A stretch of DNA of 64,000 nt from an uncultured Myxococcales bacterium (lineage in GTDB: Bacteria > Myxococcota_A > UBA9042 > CAIXZC01). The position numbers were made by a program, and so were the translations under genes. Shown here in pieces: positions 7,499 through 16,589 of the stretch. The DNA lies in assembly GCA_903895725.1 (NCBI GenBank), contig CAITUV010000074.1, positions 56,896 to 120,895 on the forward strand. Reading direction: 5' to 3'. The notes below the pieces were generated by a model. The model was not told the DNA's origin. It saw only the letters and a program-made list of their open reading frames with translations, and did no database searches. Every line of letters begins with the position of its first letter. The stretch's first letter is position 1.

Positions 7499-8297
7499 TG
7501 CGGGCGCAGCGGAAGCCGAAGTTGCCGAGTGCCGTGTCCGGGGTGAAGTGGAGCCGGACGCTGGCCCGGAAGGTCTCCTCCATCTCGCTGGTGAACGCAC
7601 CGCCCTTGAGCACGCGCTCGGTCCCCGCGGCCGGGCCGGCCGGGTTGGCCGATGGGGCTGCGGCGTAGTAGTCTGCAGCGTACCAGTCCGCAACCCACTC
7701 CCACACGTTGCCCAGCATGTCGCACACCCCTTCGGGCGTGTTGCCCTTCACTTTCTGGCACGAGGGCCAAGTGGACACGAGGCCGCACCCTTCCGCCTTG
7801 GGGGACTTGCCGTCGGGCGAAGCATGGATCACCGCGTGCTGGCAGTCGGCCGGATCCTTGCCCCACGGGAAATCACGGCCGTCAGTGCCCCGGGCCGCCC
7901 GCTCCCACTCGGCCTCGGTCGGGAGGCGCTTGCCCGCAAACGTGCAGTACTCCACGGCCTGGACCCAACTCACGCAGTTGGCCGGATTGTCGGTGCGATC
8001 CGGCTCCCCATAATTGCAGTGCTTGTTGTCCGCCTTGAGCAGGGGCTTGGTGCATTTGCCGGCGCCAACGCACATGGCGTACTCCCCAACCGTCACTTCC
8101 CGCGAGTCGATCTCGAACGCGGCGAGCGTCACCTTGCGGACCGGCTGCTCGTCGGCCTGGCACTTACGGTCAGTCACCGGAGTGCAGCCCATGATGAACT
8201 CGCCCGCATCGAACTTCACCATCTTGGCTCCCTGGTAGGCCGGCTCACCGGCCTGGGAGAGCAGCGCGGCAAGCAACAGAGACTGGGCCAGAAGCAT
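7488..8297 (-). CDS. Secreted formylglycine-generating-enzyme (SUMF1)-like protein
   Basis: A 269-residue protein with an N-terminal signal peptide (about 17 residues) followed by an FGE-sulfatase/SUMF1 fold. Typical landmarks are F-x-M-G-C near residue 35, P-V-R-K-V-T-L-A-A-F, V-T-V-G-E-Y, R-L-P-T-E-A-E-W-E-R-A-A-R-G, G-N-V-W-E-W-V-A-D-W and the closing G-F-R-C-A-R. Many proteins with this fold are not sulfatase activators; here the signal peptide and extra Cys residues suggest a periplasmic or surface role. A near-perfect AGGAGGTGAT ribosome site precedes the ATG, and a promoter lies in the 80-base gap to the giant gene. The sulfatase-superfamily gene in this window is 21 kb away, so no link is implied. 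Confidence 0.88.
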   Translation of the reverse strand: MLLAQSLLLAALLSQAGEPAYQGAKMVKFDAGEFIMGCTPVTDRKCQADEQPVRKVTLAAFEIDSREVTVGEYAMCVGAGKCTKPLLKADNKHCNYGEPDRTDNPANCVSWVQAVEYCTFAGKRLPTEAEWERAARGTDGRDFPWGKDPADCQHAVIHASPDGKSPKAEGCGLVSTWPSCQKVKGNTPEGVCDMLGNVWEWVADWYAADYYAAAPSANPAGPAAGTERVLKGGAFTSEMEETFRASVRLHFTPDTALGNFGFRCARSVP

Positions 8298-8324
8298 GGA
8301 TCACCTCCTCGTCGTTCGCGCGCA

Positions 8325-8354
8325 AAGCTAACACGGAATCGGTCGGACGTCCAA
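8325..8354 (-). promoter_or_regulatory. Candidate sigma-70 promoter of the FGE-like gene
   Basis: Read on the minus strand: TTGGAC, 18 bases, TAGCTT, about 28 bases before the ATG at 8297. The -10 box is identical to that proposed for sucC. Confidence 0.45.
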
Positions 8355-8377
8355 AGTTTGGTCCTGGAAGCCCGCCA

Positions 8378-11300
8378 CTACTTGCACGACTCGTTGGCTT
8401 TCCCCGGAGTCCCGAAATCCCCCGAGGGAAGGAGAGTCTTGGAGAGGCACCACGAGGTTCCCAGGTCGTTGGCCTGATGAGTGAAGAACAGCGGGTCGAG
8501 GTTCATCGACTGCCCCTTGGGGTCGGGAAACTCGATGCCTCCGTCCCAGGCCACGGCGTCGGAAACCTTCCCCTTGTAGGACAGGATGATGGCATCGATG
8601 CCGTTGCCCAGCAGGATGTCGGTGTACTCGTACTGGATGGTGACGCCGCCATTGAGGCCGGTATCGGCCTCGATTCCCAGGATGAGGAAGCCCTTCGGCG
8701 GGACGATGAGCCCACCGGGAGCCGTGATGACGTGGAGGTCGGCGGCACCGTCGTCGATGGTCCAGCCGTTGATGTCGATCTCGAAGGTGCGGGTGTTGAA
8801 GACTTCGAAATACTCGCCCAGCGTATCGTAGACCTTGGCCGGGTTCTGCAGGACCTCGGTGATGATGATGTCACCGGGGTCGGGTACGTAGGTTTCGATG
8901 GTGCAGTCCGGAGCGCACCCGTCCCCGAGGACGAGGTTGCCGTCGTCGCATTCCTCGCCGGAGTCGAGCACCTTGTCACCGCAGCCGGCGTTCTTGCAGG
9001 AAGTGCGGCAGGCGTTGGGCTCCGAGTTGGAGTTGAGGGGGCCGAAGTCGCACTCCTCGCCCAGGAGGTTGTCGGTCACGCCGTCACCGCAGACAGGGGC
9101 GATGCAGCTTGTCTTGCAGGCGTTTGGCGCATCGGCGTTGGCCGGCCCGTTGTCGCACTGCTCCGGCGTATCCTTCACACCGTCGCCGCACCAGGCTTTC
9201 TTGCAGCTCTTGCGGCAGGCATCGGCTTTGAGGTCGGAGTTGCTCTTGCCATTGTCGCACTCTTCACCCGAGTCGACGACGTAGTCCCCGCAGGTCGGGA
9301 GGAGGCAATTCCCACGGCAGGCATCGGGCTTGATGTTGGAGTTGGCCGGGCCGTTGTCGCACTGCTCCTTGTAAAGGTCGTCGACGATGGAATCTCCGCA
9401 GGCGGGCAGCTTGCAGGTGGTACGGCAGGCATTGGGGGCATCGGCATTCGCTGCTCCGTTGTCACAGATTTCGCCGGTGTCGATGACGCCGTCGCCGCAG
9501 CCGGCCTTCTTGCAGGTGGTACGGCAGGCATTGGGCAGGATGTCGTTGTTCTTGACCCCCTGGTCGCACTGCTCGCCGGAGTCGACGATGGCGTCGCCGC
9601 AGCCGGCCTTCTTGCAGGAGGTTCGGCAGGCATCGGGCTTGACGTTGGAGTTGTTGGGGCCGTCGTCGCACTCTTCGCCAGGGTCGACCCAGCTGTTCCC
9701 GCAGGCGGGGACGTAAGGCTTGCAGGTCGGCCCACACTCGTCGCCCGGGACGTTGTTACCATCGTCGCACGATTCGGCCGAGTCCTTGATTCCGTCGCCG
9801 CACCAGGCCTTCTTGCAATTGGCGCGGCAGGCATCGGGGGCCTCGTCGGAGTTGGCGGGGCCGTCGTCGCACTCCTCGTTGGGAGTCTTGACGCCGTCTC
9901 CACAGGTGACAATATAAACGGTGCAGTCAGCCTGGCAGCCGTCCCAGTCGGCCTTGTTGCCGTCGTCGCACTCCTCCCCCGGGTCGAGCACTGCGTCGCC
10001 GCATCCGGGGAGCATGCAGTTGAGGCGGCAGGCGCCCGGATCTTCATTGTTGTTGCCGGGCCCGTCGTCGCACTGCTCGGGCGAATCCTTGACGCCGTCA
10101 CCGCAGGCGGCCTTCTTGCAGCTCTTGCGGCAGGCGTCGGGGGCTTCATCCGAGTTTGCCGGTCCCTGGTCGCACTCCTCGCCCGTGTCTGCGGTGCCGT
10201 CCCCGCAGTAGGCGAGGAAGCAGAGTGAGCGGCAGGCATCGGGGACGACGTCGGAGTTGGCCGGGCCGTTGTCGCAGGCTTCGCCCCAATCGATGGTCCC
10301 GTCTCCGCACCAGGCCTCCAGGCAGGAGGTCCGGCAGGCGTCGGGAACGACATCCGAGTTGGATGGGCCGTCGTCGCAGCTTTCCCCCTTGTCGATCGTT
10401 CCGTCGCCGCAATGGGCCGGGACGCAGGAGGTCCGGCAGGCATCGGCCGCCGTGTCGGAGTTTCCGGGACCGTTGTCGCACTGCTCGCCCGAGTCGAGCA
10501 CTCCGTCGCCGCACCAGGCTTTCTTGCAGTCGGTGCGGCACTTGTCCGGCTTGGAGTCGGAGTTGCTGTTCCCGTCGTCGCACTCCTCACCGGCATCGAG
10601 GACGCCGTCTCCGCAGAAGGAGACCTGGCACTGGGCGGCCGGGATTCCGAAGACCAGAACGTCCGTCACCTTGCCCTGGCTGACCGGCGGGACCGTTTCG
10701 CTCACATTGCCCGAGGCGTCGGTCAACACCGCGGTCATGGCGGAGACGATTCCCTGGTACGGGCCGTCCCCGAAGAGGGACGGCAACGGCACGAAGGCCT
10801 CGATGCTCCCGTCGGTAAGGGCCGAAATCCAGCACAACACCTCCACGGCCGTTCCCTTCTCGAAGCGGAAGCAGCCGGTCGATTCCGGTCCCATCATCAG
10901 GTCCGCGTCCCACTTCACGACCAGTGCGGCATCGGCTCCGAAACCGGGGAACTGCACGGAAACAGCGGGGGCCAGCAGCGACAGCAGGGGACCCTCGCCT
11001 CCCGGCAGCTTGGCCAGGTCTGATGCCCCGGTCCCCTTGGTGAAGTCGAGGTCGAAGAAGAGCACCAGCCCCTCCCCGCCCTGCGGAGCAAACTTGGCTG
11101 CCACGTACAGGTTGTCCTCGTCGAGCAGGAGCTGTACCGCTCCCATGGCCCCGCTGCCGCTCCCCTGGACCGAGGAGGCCGGCCATTCCGGGCCGATGGA
11201 GCCGTCCACCCACGGTGTTCCCACGGGGATCTTGCCCGAGCGGCAGCCCTTGGCCGTGCACACATCGGTCGTGCAGAGGATGTTGTCCGAGCAGAGCGAC

Positions 11301-14300
11301 TTGTGGACGCAGCCGTCCGTCGCGTTGCACGTGTCCAGCGTGCAGGCCAGCCCGTCGTTGCAGTCCACCGCGATTCCCGAGCACTTGCCCTTGAAGCAGA
11401 CGTCCTTGAACGTACAGGCGCTACCATCATCGCAGCCGCCAATGTTGTATGGGAAGAGACAGCCCTCCTTGGGATCGCAGAGATCGTCGGTGCAGGGGTT
11501 CGAGTCGACGCAGTCCAGCGGAGGATGGGTGCAGACCGACTCGACGCACAGGTCCTGGGTGCAGGAATCGTCATCGGCGCACGGGGTCAGTTCGTTGCAG
11601 CAGCCGGGGAAGGGGGCGTGGGCGCAGCCTTCGATAGGGTTGCAGGTGTCCGCGGTGCAGAAGTTGCCGTCGTCGCACTCCGTATCGAAATGGCACTTCG
11701 CCACGTAGGCGGTCTCCTGGAGCAGGCGGCGATCGACGAAGAAGCCGTCGCTGGCCTCGAGGCGGATCCCGAAGACCCCCTGGTCGACCGGTAGCTGCGG
11801 GTTGAGCACGAGCTTGCCGGAGGTCAGGCCCGGCTGGAGGGAGAGCCCTTTGAGCGCAGCGTGCTTGGGGCCGGACAGGAAGAGAGCGATGGGCTCCCCG
11901 TCCTCGTCGGAAGCGGAGAACGGAATCTCCGCCTTCATGCCCAGCTCCAGAGCCAGATCGACCAGCTCGCCCTGGATGCGGGGGGGATTGCCGTAGCCAA
12001 CCTTGACCGTGTCGATGAGCCAGGTCCCCGCCCCGAGCCCCTGGGGCAGCTCGGCGCAGAACTCGACGCGGAAGGGCGAAACCTTGGCCTTGTACGGGAT
12101 GCCCGCAAAGCACGGCTCGTCCGTCACGAACCCCGTGCCGTCTGTGACCTGGACGGGGAGGGCGCTCGGCGCACCGAAGGGGCGGACCGAAACGGACAGG
12201 ACCGGCGGGACTCCAGCCGTGAGGGCCGATTCGAAGTGCTGCTCGAAGGAGAGCGACACGTCCTGCTTCGGGTCTTCGGCCACGAGCCAGGGGGTGTGGA
12301 GGCAGCCGCTCATCCCTCCCAGCGTCGTGTTGAAGTCGAAGCGAGCGCAGGGGTCGGCTCCGAGGGCCGGTCCCCCACTGCCGAGCACGAAAGCCCCGGA
12401 GGGGGACGTGGAGTAGCCGAGCCATCCGAGCGACTTGCCCGAGGAGAAGGTCTCGAGGTAGTCGAGCTTGCGGGAGCAGTTTTGAATCGGCACTTCCTGG
12501 CAGACGTGCAGCGGAGAGCAGATGGCCTTGGCACACTGGCTTGCGGGCGCTGCGCAGTCGTTGTCGACGTTGCAGCAGCCGGGGACGCCCAGCGGGTCGA
12601 ACCGACAGGTCCAGTTGATGCAGCGGTCGACCGTGCACGGGTTGGAGTCCTCACATTGGAAGTCCGCCTTGCAGCACCCCTCCTTGGCCACGTTGGCGCA
12701 CGTGTGGGCGACGCACAGGAGCTCGGTGCAAGGGTCGTCATCCTCGATGCAGTCGGAGACCGTGTTGCAGCATCCCTTGCCCTTGGGTAGGTGGGTGCAG
12801 GTGTTGTTGCCCGGGTTGCAGACGTCATCGGTGCAGAAGTCGCCGTCATTGCAGTCGGCGCTGGTCAGGCAGCAGTTGACGTTGGGAAGGTGGACGAGCC
12901 GGCACTCGGAGTTCACGCAGATCGGGGTCTTGCAGAGGTCCTGGTCGGAGAGGAATCCCTTGCAGTCGTCGTCATCGTGGCAGCAGCCCTGAACCTTGGG
13001 GTGAGCGCAGAGGTGGACCGCGGTCTGGCAGATGTCCTGGGTGCAGGGGTCTGCATCCTCGCAGTGGGAATCCTCCTTGCAGCAACCGGGGATGGGCTCG
13101 TGCTTGCACAGGCTGGTGGCATAGTCGCACGTATCCTTGGTGCAGGGGTCGGAGTCTTCGCACGGGCCGGCGCAGAAGTCGGGGTTGGGGACATGGCTGC
13201 ACTTGTAGCTCTCGCACTGGTCGAGGGTTTCCGGCAGTCCGTCCTGGCACTGGACATCGTTGAGGCAGCACTGGGTTCCGCCCGGGCTCTTATTGTGGCA
13301 GCTCTTGTACGGGACACCCGGAACCTGGGCACAGAAGTCGATGGTGCACGGGTTGATGTCCTTGCAGTCGGCATCGGCCATGCAGCAGCCCGGGGTTTGA
13401 GGGTCGACCACGTAGCGGCACTTGTGGTTGGCGCAGGAGGGGAGCGTGCAGGTGGACAGGAGGGGGCAGTCCGCGGTCACGTTGCAGCAGCCCGGGACCT
13501 GGACGTGGGTGCAGGCCAGACTCTCCGGCTTGCAGATGTCGTCAGTGCAGAGGTCCCCATCGTTGCAGTCCACGTCGTACAGGCAGCACTCCTGGATCGA
13601 CTCGTGTGTGCAGAGTGCATCGCCCACCTTACCGCACGTGTCGAGTGTGCAGCTGTTGCCGTCGTTGCACACCACGGGCGTGAAGTAGAAGAAGAACGTG
13701 TCGGTGTTTGCCTGGCCCGGGGTTCCCTTGTCCATGGCCGGCGGGCGCACGCGCTGGGCGACCTTCCAGTGGACCGGCTTCAAGTTGTCCATGTAGGGGC
13801 TCGCCAGCTCGAGCGATGCGCCCTCGATGGCAGAGAGGGCGGGGGGGCCGTACTCGACCCGATCCACTTCGTTTCCGGACGGGTCGAGAAGGATGATCTC
13901 GTCGGTGCCGTTGGAGAGGGTGAAGTTGTAGTAGACATAGCCGGGCGCAAGTTTGCCGTTGTTGTCCTGGTTGTCGCTGCGGGCAAGCAGGAAGTAGCCG
14001 CCTGCAGGGACGATCACGGGAGATGCGCTCACGACCGTGAATTCGTCGGCATCCGCGTCCTTGAAGGTCCAGCCGTTGAGGTAGACCGGTTCGAGGGAGG
14101 GGTTGAACAGCTCGATCCACTCGCCCGTGGAATCGTCCGCTGCTTTGGGGTTGGCCATGAACTCATTGATGACGAGAGACTCGAACGGGGGGGTGCACAG
14201 CTCCGGGTCGACCACGTAGGAGCACTTGGTGTAGCCGGCCTTCGGGTCGGGCTTGCAGACGGCCACGTATCCGGGGGGCGGCTGATCGCAGTCGGAAGGG

Positions 14301-14758
14301 TAGTTGCAGCAGTCCGGGCGCGCTGGGTTCTCGAAGAACTGACACGTCCCGATGCCTTCTTCCATCTGGCCGCAGGTACCCACCAGGCAGGGGTCCCCGG
14401 GGGCGCATCCCTTGTCGTCGGTACAGCAGCCGGGGAAGGCCGTGACCCAACGGCAGGCCCCGGCCGCGCACTTTCCGATGCTGCACGGGGGAGGGTTGGT
14501 GCAGTCGGAGTCGGTCGCGCACTCGGCCAGCGGTTGCAGCAGGGTCTCGGTCGAAGGCATCGGCTCTTCTTCGCGGCACCCCGTCGAGGTCAGGCCGATC
14601 ACGAGGACGGAAACGAGTGAAGCGAGCGGCAGGAGCGGCGCATCGCCACCGGACGGTGGAAGAAAGAGCGAAAGAGCCGGGACGCACAGCCGGTCACTTG
14701 TGCGAGGGATAGCCGGTTCCACCGCATGGGCGGCCGGATGACGAGCAACGGAGCGCAT
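8378..14758 (-). CDS. Giant secreted Cys-rich protein: lamin-tail domains and 17 DUF4215 repeats
   Basis: A 2,126-residue exported protein. The ATG at 14758 is preferred over an in-frame one at 14818 because GGAGG lies 4-5 bases before it and the longer form would overlap the upstream gene. The N-terminus has a hydrophobic segment ending T-S-T-G-C, a weak lipobox. In order follow: Cys-rich C-x-D-x-D-C...P-G-C-C units; a lamin-tail-like domain at roughly residues 185-330 (V-I-N-E-F-M-A-N-P, G-E-W-I-E-L-F-N); about a dozen more D-G-D-x-C-T-x-D-x-C units; non-repetitive, probably beta-rich segments around 800-1,050 and 1,200-1,400; a DUF4215 block (about 1,380-1,960); and a C-terminal lamin-tail-like domain. 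DUF4215 units read C-G-D-G-x-x-D-x-G-E-x-C-D-x-G. It probably forms an extended disulfide-stabilised surface fibre; its function is unknown. Long plus-strand ORFs across it are shadows. Confidence 0.9.
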   Translation of the reverse strand: MRSVARHPAAHAVEPAIPRTSDRLCVPALSLFLPPSGGDAPLLPLASLVSVLVIGLTSTGCREEEPMPSTETLLQPLAECATDSDCTNPPPCSIGKCAAGACRWVTAFPGCCTDDKGCAPGDPCLVGTCGQMEEGIGTCQFFENPARPDCCNYPSDCDQPPPGYVAVCKPDPKAGYTKCSYVVDPELCTPPFESLVINEFMANPKAADDSTGEWIELFNPSLEPVYLNGWTFKDADADEFTVVSASPVIVPAGGYFLLARSDNQDNNGKLAPGYVYYNFTLSNGTDEIILLDPSGNEVDRVEYGPPALSAIEGASLELASPYMDNLKPVHWKVAQRVRPPAMDKGTPGQANTDTFFFYFTPVVCNDGNSCTLDTCGKVGDALCTHESIQECCLYDVDCNDGDLCTDDICKPESLACTHVQVPGCCNVTADCPLLSTCTLPSCANHKCRYVVDPQTPGCCMADADCKDINPCTIDFCAQVPGVPYKSCHNKSPGGTQCCLNDVQCQDGLPETLDQCESYKCSHVPNPDFCAGPCEDSDPCTKDTCDYATSLCKHEPIPGCCKEDSHCEDADPCTQDICQTAVHLCAHPKVQGCCHDDDDCKGFLSDQDLCKTPICVNSECRLVHLPNVNCCLTSADCNDGDFCTDDVCNPGNNTCTHLPKGKGCCNTVSDCIEDDDPCTELLCVAHTCANVAKEGCCKADFQCEDSNPCTVDRCINWTCRFDPLGVPGCCNVDNDCAAPASQCAKAICSPLHVCQEVPIQNCSRKLDYLETFSSGKSLGWLGYSTSPSGAFVLGSGGPALGADPCARFDFNTTLGGMSGCLHTPWLVAEDPKQDVSLSFEQHFESALTAGVPPVLSVSVRPFGAPSALPVQVTDGTGFVTDEPCFAGIPYKAKVSPFRVEFCAELPQGLGAGTWLIDTVKVGYGNPPRIQGELVDLALELGMKAEIPFSASDEDGEPIALFLSGPKHAALKGLSLQPGLTSGKLVLNPQLPVDQGVFGIRLEASDGFFVDRRLLQETAYVAKCHFDTECDDGNFCTADTCNPIEGCAHAPFPGCCNELTPCADDDSCTQDLCVESVCTHPPLDCVDSNPCTDDLCDPKEGCLFPYNIGGCDDGSACTFKDVCFKGKCSGIAVDCNDGLACTLDTCNATDGCVHKSLCSDNILCTTDVCTAKGCRSGKIPVGTPWVDGSIGPEWPASSVQGSGSGAMGAVQLLLDEDNLYVAAKFAPQGGEGLVLFFDLDFTKGTGASDLAKLPGGEGPLLSLLAPAVSVQFPGFGADAALVVKWDADLMMGPESTGCFRFEKGTAVEVLCWISALTDGSIEAFVPLPSLFGDGPYQGIVSAMTAVLTDASGNVSETVPPVSQGKVTDVLVFGIPAAQCQVSFCGDGVLDAGEECDDGNSNSDSKPDKCRTDCKKAWCGDGVLDSGEQCDNGPGNSDTAADACRTSCVPAHCGDGTIDKGESCDDGPSNSDVVPDACRTSCLEAWCGDGTIDWGEACDNGPANSDVVPDACRSLCFLAYCGDGTADTGEECDQGPANSDEAPDACRKSCKKAACGDGVKDSPEQCDDGPGNNNEDPGACRLNCMLPGCGDAVLDPGEECDDGNKADWDGCQADCTVYIVTCGDGVKTPNEECDDGPANSDEAPDACRANCKKAWCGDGIKDSAESCDDGNNVPGDECGPTCKPYVPACGNSWVDPGEECDDGPNNSNVKPDACRTSCKKAGCGDAIVDSGEQCDQGVKNNDILPNACRTTCKKAGCGDGVIDTGEICDNGAANADAPNACRTTCKLPACGDSIVDDLYKEQCDNGPANSNIKPDACRGNCLLPTCGDYVVDSGEECDNGKSNSDLKADACRKSCKKAWCGDGVKDTPEQCDNGPANADAPNACKTSCIAPVCGDGVTDNLLGEECDFGPLNSNSEPNACRTSCKNAGCGDKVLDSGEECDDGNLVLGDGCAPDCTIETYVPDPGDIIITEVLQNPAKVYDTLGEYFEVFNTRTFEIDINGWTIDDGAADLHVITAPGGLIVPPKGFLILGIEADTGLNGGVTIQYEYTDILLGNGIDAIILSYKGKVSDAVAWDGGIEFPDPKGQSMNLDPLFFTHQANDLGTSWCLSKTLLPSGDFGTPGKANESCK
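8885..10617 (-). repeat. Seventeen tandem DUF4215 units inside the giant gene
   Basis: Seventeen in-frame copies of a roughly 33-residue (about 100-base) unit, each opening C-G-D/N and carrying E-x-C-D-x-G and C-x-x-x-C. Most units also have an N-S-D...D-A-C-R insert; three (7th, 9th and 17th) have the shorter canonical D-x-C-x-x-x-C form. The array is diverged, so it is old or under selection rather than recently amplified. Confidence 0.88.
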
Positions 14759-14799
14759 CGGCCCTCCAGGACTCGACGGGGACTGCACAGCAGAGGCGA

Positions 14800-15309
14800 T
14801 CAGCGCTGCTGCAGCCACTTCTCGATGCGGGAGCGCTCCACCTGCCAGCGGCCGTCGTCGGTCCGCAGATTCAGGAATTCATGATACAGGGAGCGCATGA
14901 TTTCTTCAAGGGTACCGAGGAGGTCGAAGCGATCGACGACTGCCTCGAATTCCGTGTCGGTCAGGACGGCCGGAACCTTCACGGAGCTGAACGCGAAGTT
15001 GGGGGCCGAGAACTGGAAATCCCACCGTTTGCCCTGCCACGAGATGGAGATGCGGGCGTTGTCGAGCTGCTTGCCCATGCGGAGTGCCACACCGGCCTCT
15101 TCGCCCTGGGCGGGGCTTTCCCCTTTAAGGATGTTCATCTCGCGGCCTGCAAACGGGGCTACCAGCGTCAGGCGGTCTTCGATCCAGAGCTCGATCCGCC
15201 CCACCTCGCAGTCGATCTGCCCCTCGTTGAGCAGGCTGCGGAACATGAGCCACGTGAGGAACTCGTTGCCGAACTGGCGTGTGCCTTCGATGCGCTTGGT
15301 CAGTTCCAT
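14800..15309 (-). CDS. Conserved protein, probable C-terminal partner of RdgC-like protein
   Basis: A 169-residue cytosolic protein, no signal peptide. Near the N-terminus it has G-N-E-F-L-T-W-L-M-F-R-S, which resembles a segment I recall from the middle of single-chain RdgC homologues (from memory, unchecked). It starts nine bases after the stop of the RdgC-like gene, with GGAGG before the ATG. The most economical reading is that RdgC function is carried by two polypeptides here. It could also be an unrelated protein that simply shares the operon. Confidence 0.6.
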   Translation of the reverse strand: MELTKRIEGTRQFGNEFLTWLMFRSLLNEGQIDCEVGRIELWIEDRLTLVAPFAGREMNILKGESPAQGEEAGVALRMGKQLDNARISISWQGKRWDFQFSAPNFAFSSVKVPAVLTDTEFEAVVDRFDLLGTLEEIMRSLYHEFLNLRTDDGRWQVERSRIEKWLQQR

Positions 15310-15318
15310 GGGGTCCTC

Positions 15319-15933
15319 CTACGCTTCCGACGAGAAGCTGGCGGGGGGGAGATCCATGAGGCCGTCGGCGGCTTCCTCGCCGAGCACCTCACGGGCCACG
15401 GTGTACGGGCTGTCCGGTACCATGGACAGGCCGAACGTCTCGTGGAACAGGTCGAGGAACGTCTGGACTGCCGACTTGGAGCGGCCGAAGAACCAGAGCC
15501 GTCCGGTGGCCGCGTTATAGCCCATGTCGAACAGCTTGATGGACGGAAGCATCTTTCGGGACATCTCGGCGACGAGGTCCTCCCGCATGCGGGCGACTTC
15601 ATCCTTGGAGATGGTCTCCTTGCCCGATTCCACCATGGCGGCCTTCACCCGACGCGCCAGGTGCAGCTTCACCTGCGAGGCCGGGACGGAGATGCTGTCC
15701 ACCCGCATGGTCAGGCACACCAGCGATTCGCCGAAGAAGATGTTGGGCTTCGAGAAGTCCGTGGCAAACGGGTCCTGACAGCGGACCCAGCCGAAGGCCT
15801 GCTGCCGTCCGGACGATGGGTCCAGGTCCTGGAATCGGTATCTCGTCAGGTTCTCCACGACGGCATCCCAGTCCTCGACTTTCCCCTTCACGAAGAAGCC
15901 GAGCGGGGACATGCGCCCGGTCAATGCTCCCAT
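15319..15933 (-). CDS. rdgC: RdgC-like recombination-associated protein
   Basis: A 204-residue protein resembling the N-terminal part of RdgC, a ring-shaped DNA-binding protein that limits RecA activity. Matching features are the start M-G-A-L-T-G-R-M-S and F-F-V-K-G-K, Q-A-F-G-W-V, and the central L-H-L-A-R-R-V-K-A-A...K-D-E-V-A-R-M-R-E-D. E. coli RdgC is about 303 residues, so this protein is short; the next gene may supply the rest. GGGAGGTGA lies before the ATG. It lies 47 bases downstream of dtd. Assignment rests on motif recall. Confidence 0.72.
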   Translation of the reverse strand: MGALTGRMSPLGFFVKGKVEDWDAVVENLTRYRFQDLDPSSGRQQAFGWVRCQDPFATDFSKPNIFFGESLVCLTMRVDSISVPASQVKLHLARRVKAAMVESGKETISKDEVARMREDLVAEMSRKMLPSIKLFDMGYNAATGRLWFFGRSKSAVQTFLDLFHETFGLSMVPDSPYTVAREVLGEEAADGLMDLPPASFSSEA

Positions 15934-15980
15934 GCTTCACCTCCCGTTCTGGCGGGCGGAGGCCCGCAATCCCTGATCCG

Positions 15981-16466
15981 TCACGCAGGTCGCGCATCCT
16001 GCGATTCCTTCTGCTTTCCTTTGCGCTGCACCGAGTCGAGGACGATGGTGACCGGTCCCCGGTTGAGCAGCTCGACGTCCATCATGGCCCCGAACACGCC
16101 CTGCTCCACCCGAGTGCCAGCGCCCCGCGCCGCCTCCACGAAGCGGTCGAGCAGCGCAGCGGCCTGGTCGGGCGGCATGGCCTCGAAGAACGACGGCCGA
16201 CGCCCCTGGGTGGTATCCGCCAGCAGCGTGAACTGGCTGACCACCAGCAGCCCTCCGCCGATGTCCAGCAGTGAGCGGTTCATCTTGCCCTGGTCATCTT
16301 CGAAGATGCGCATGCGCACGATGCGGTCCGCCATCCAGTCGGCATCGTCGGCACTGTCGCCCCGGGCGGCACCGAGCAGGACGAGGAGACCGTCCGAGAT
16401 GGCACCGGTGACCCGGCCGTCCACCGTGACGCTTGCCCTTGCCACACGCTGAAGCACCGCCCTCAT
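15981..16466 (-). CDS. dtd: D-aminoacyl-tRNA deacylase
   Basis: Hydrolyses D-amino acids (and glycine mischarged on tRNA-Ala) from tRNAs, a translation proofreading step. The 161-residue protein is slightly longer than the usual 145 because of a charged tail. It has M-R-A-V-L-Q-R-V at the N-terminus, the S-Q-F-T-L motif that places the substrate, and N-R-G-P-V-T of the Gly-cisPro motif. It lies 123 bases after carD and 47 bases before the RdgC-like gene. Confidence 0.96.
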   Translation of the reverse strand: MRAVLQRVARASVTVDGRVTGAISDGLLVLLGAARGDSADDADWMADRIVRMRIFEDDQGKMNRSLLDIGGGLLVVSQFTLLADTTQGRRPSFFEAMPPDQAAALLDRFVEAARGAGTRVEQGVFGAMMDVELLNRGPVTIVLDSVQRKGKQKESQDARPA

Positions 16467-16589
16467 GCGCCCGTTCCTTCCCCGGAGACCCTGTCACCGG
16501 GGCTCGTTCCCGATCCTGTTTCCTGCAAACGTTTCCCGGATTCTCCTGGCAGTCTCTCCGAACCGCCGCCGACCGGGGTCGGCCGGCCG

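Noticed and set aside
8885..10617. Satellite or CRISPR array
   Set aside because: The 100-base periodicity is coding (DUF4215 units in one frame), with diverged copies and conserved Cys.
8477..14620. Long plus-strand ORFs (583 and 609 residues) across the giant gene
   Set aside because: They are antisense to the Cys-rich repeats, where biased codons keep the opposite frames open. Translations are Val/Ala/Gly-rich and lack any known domain.
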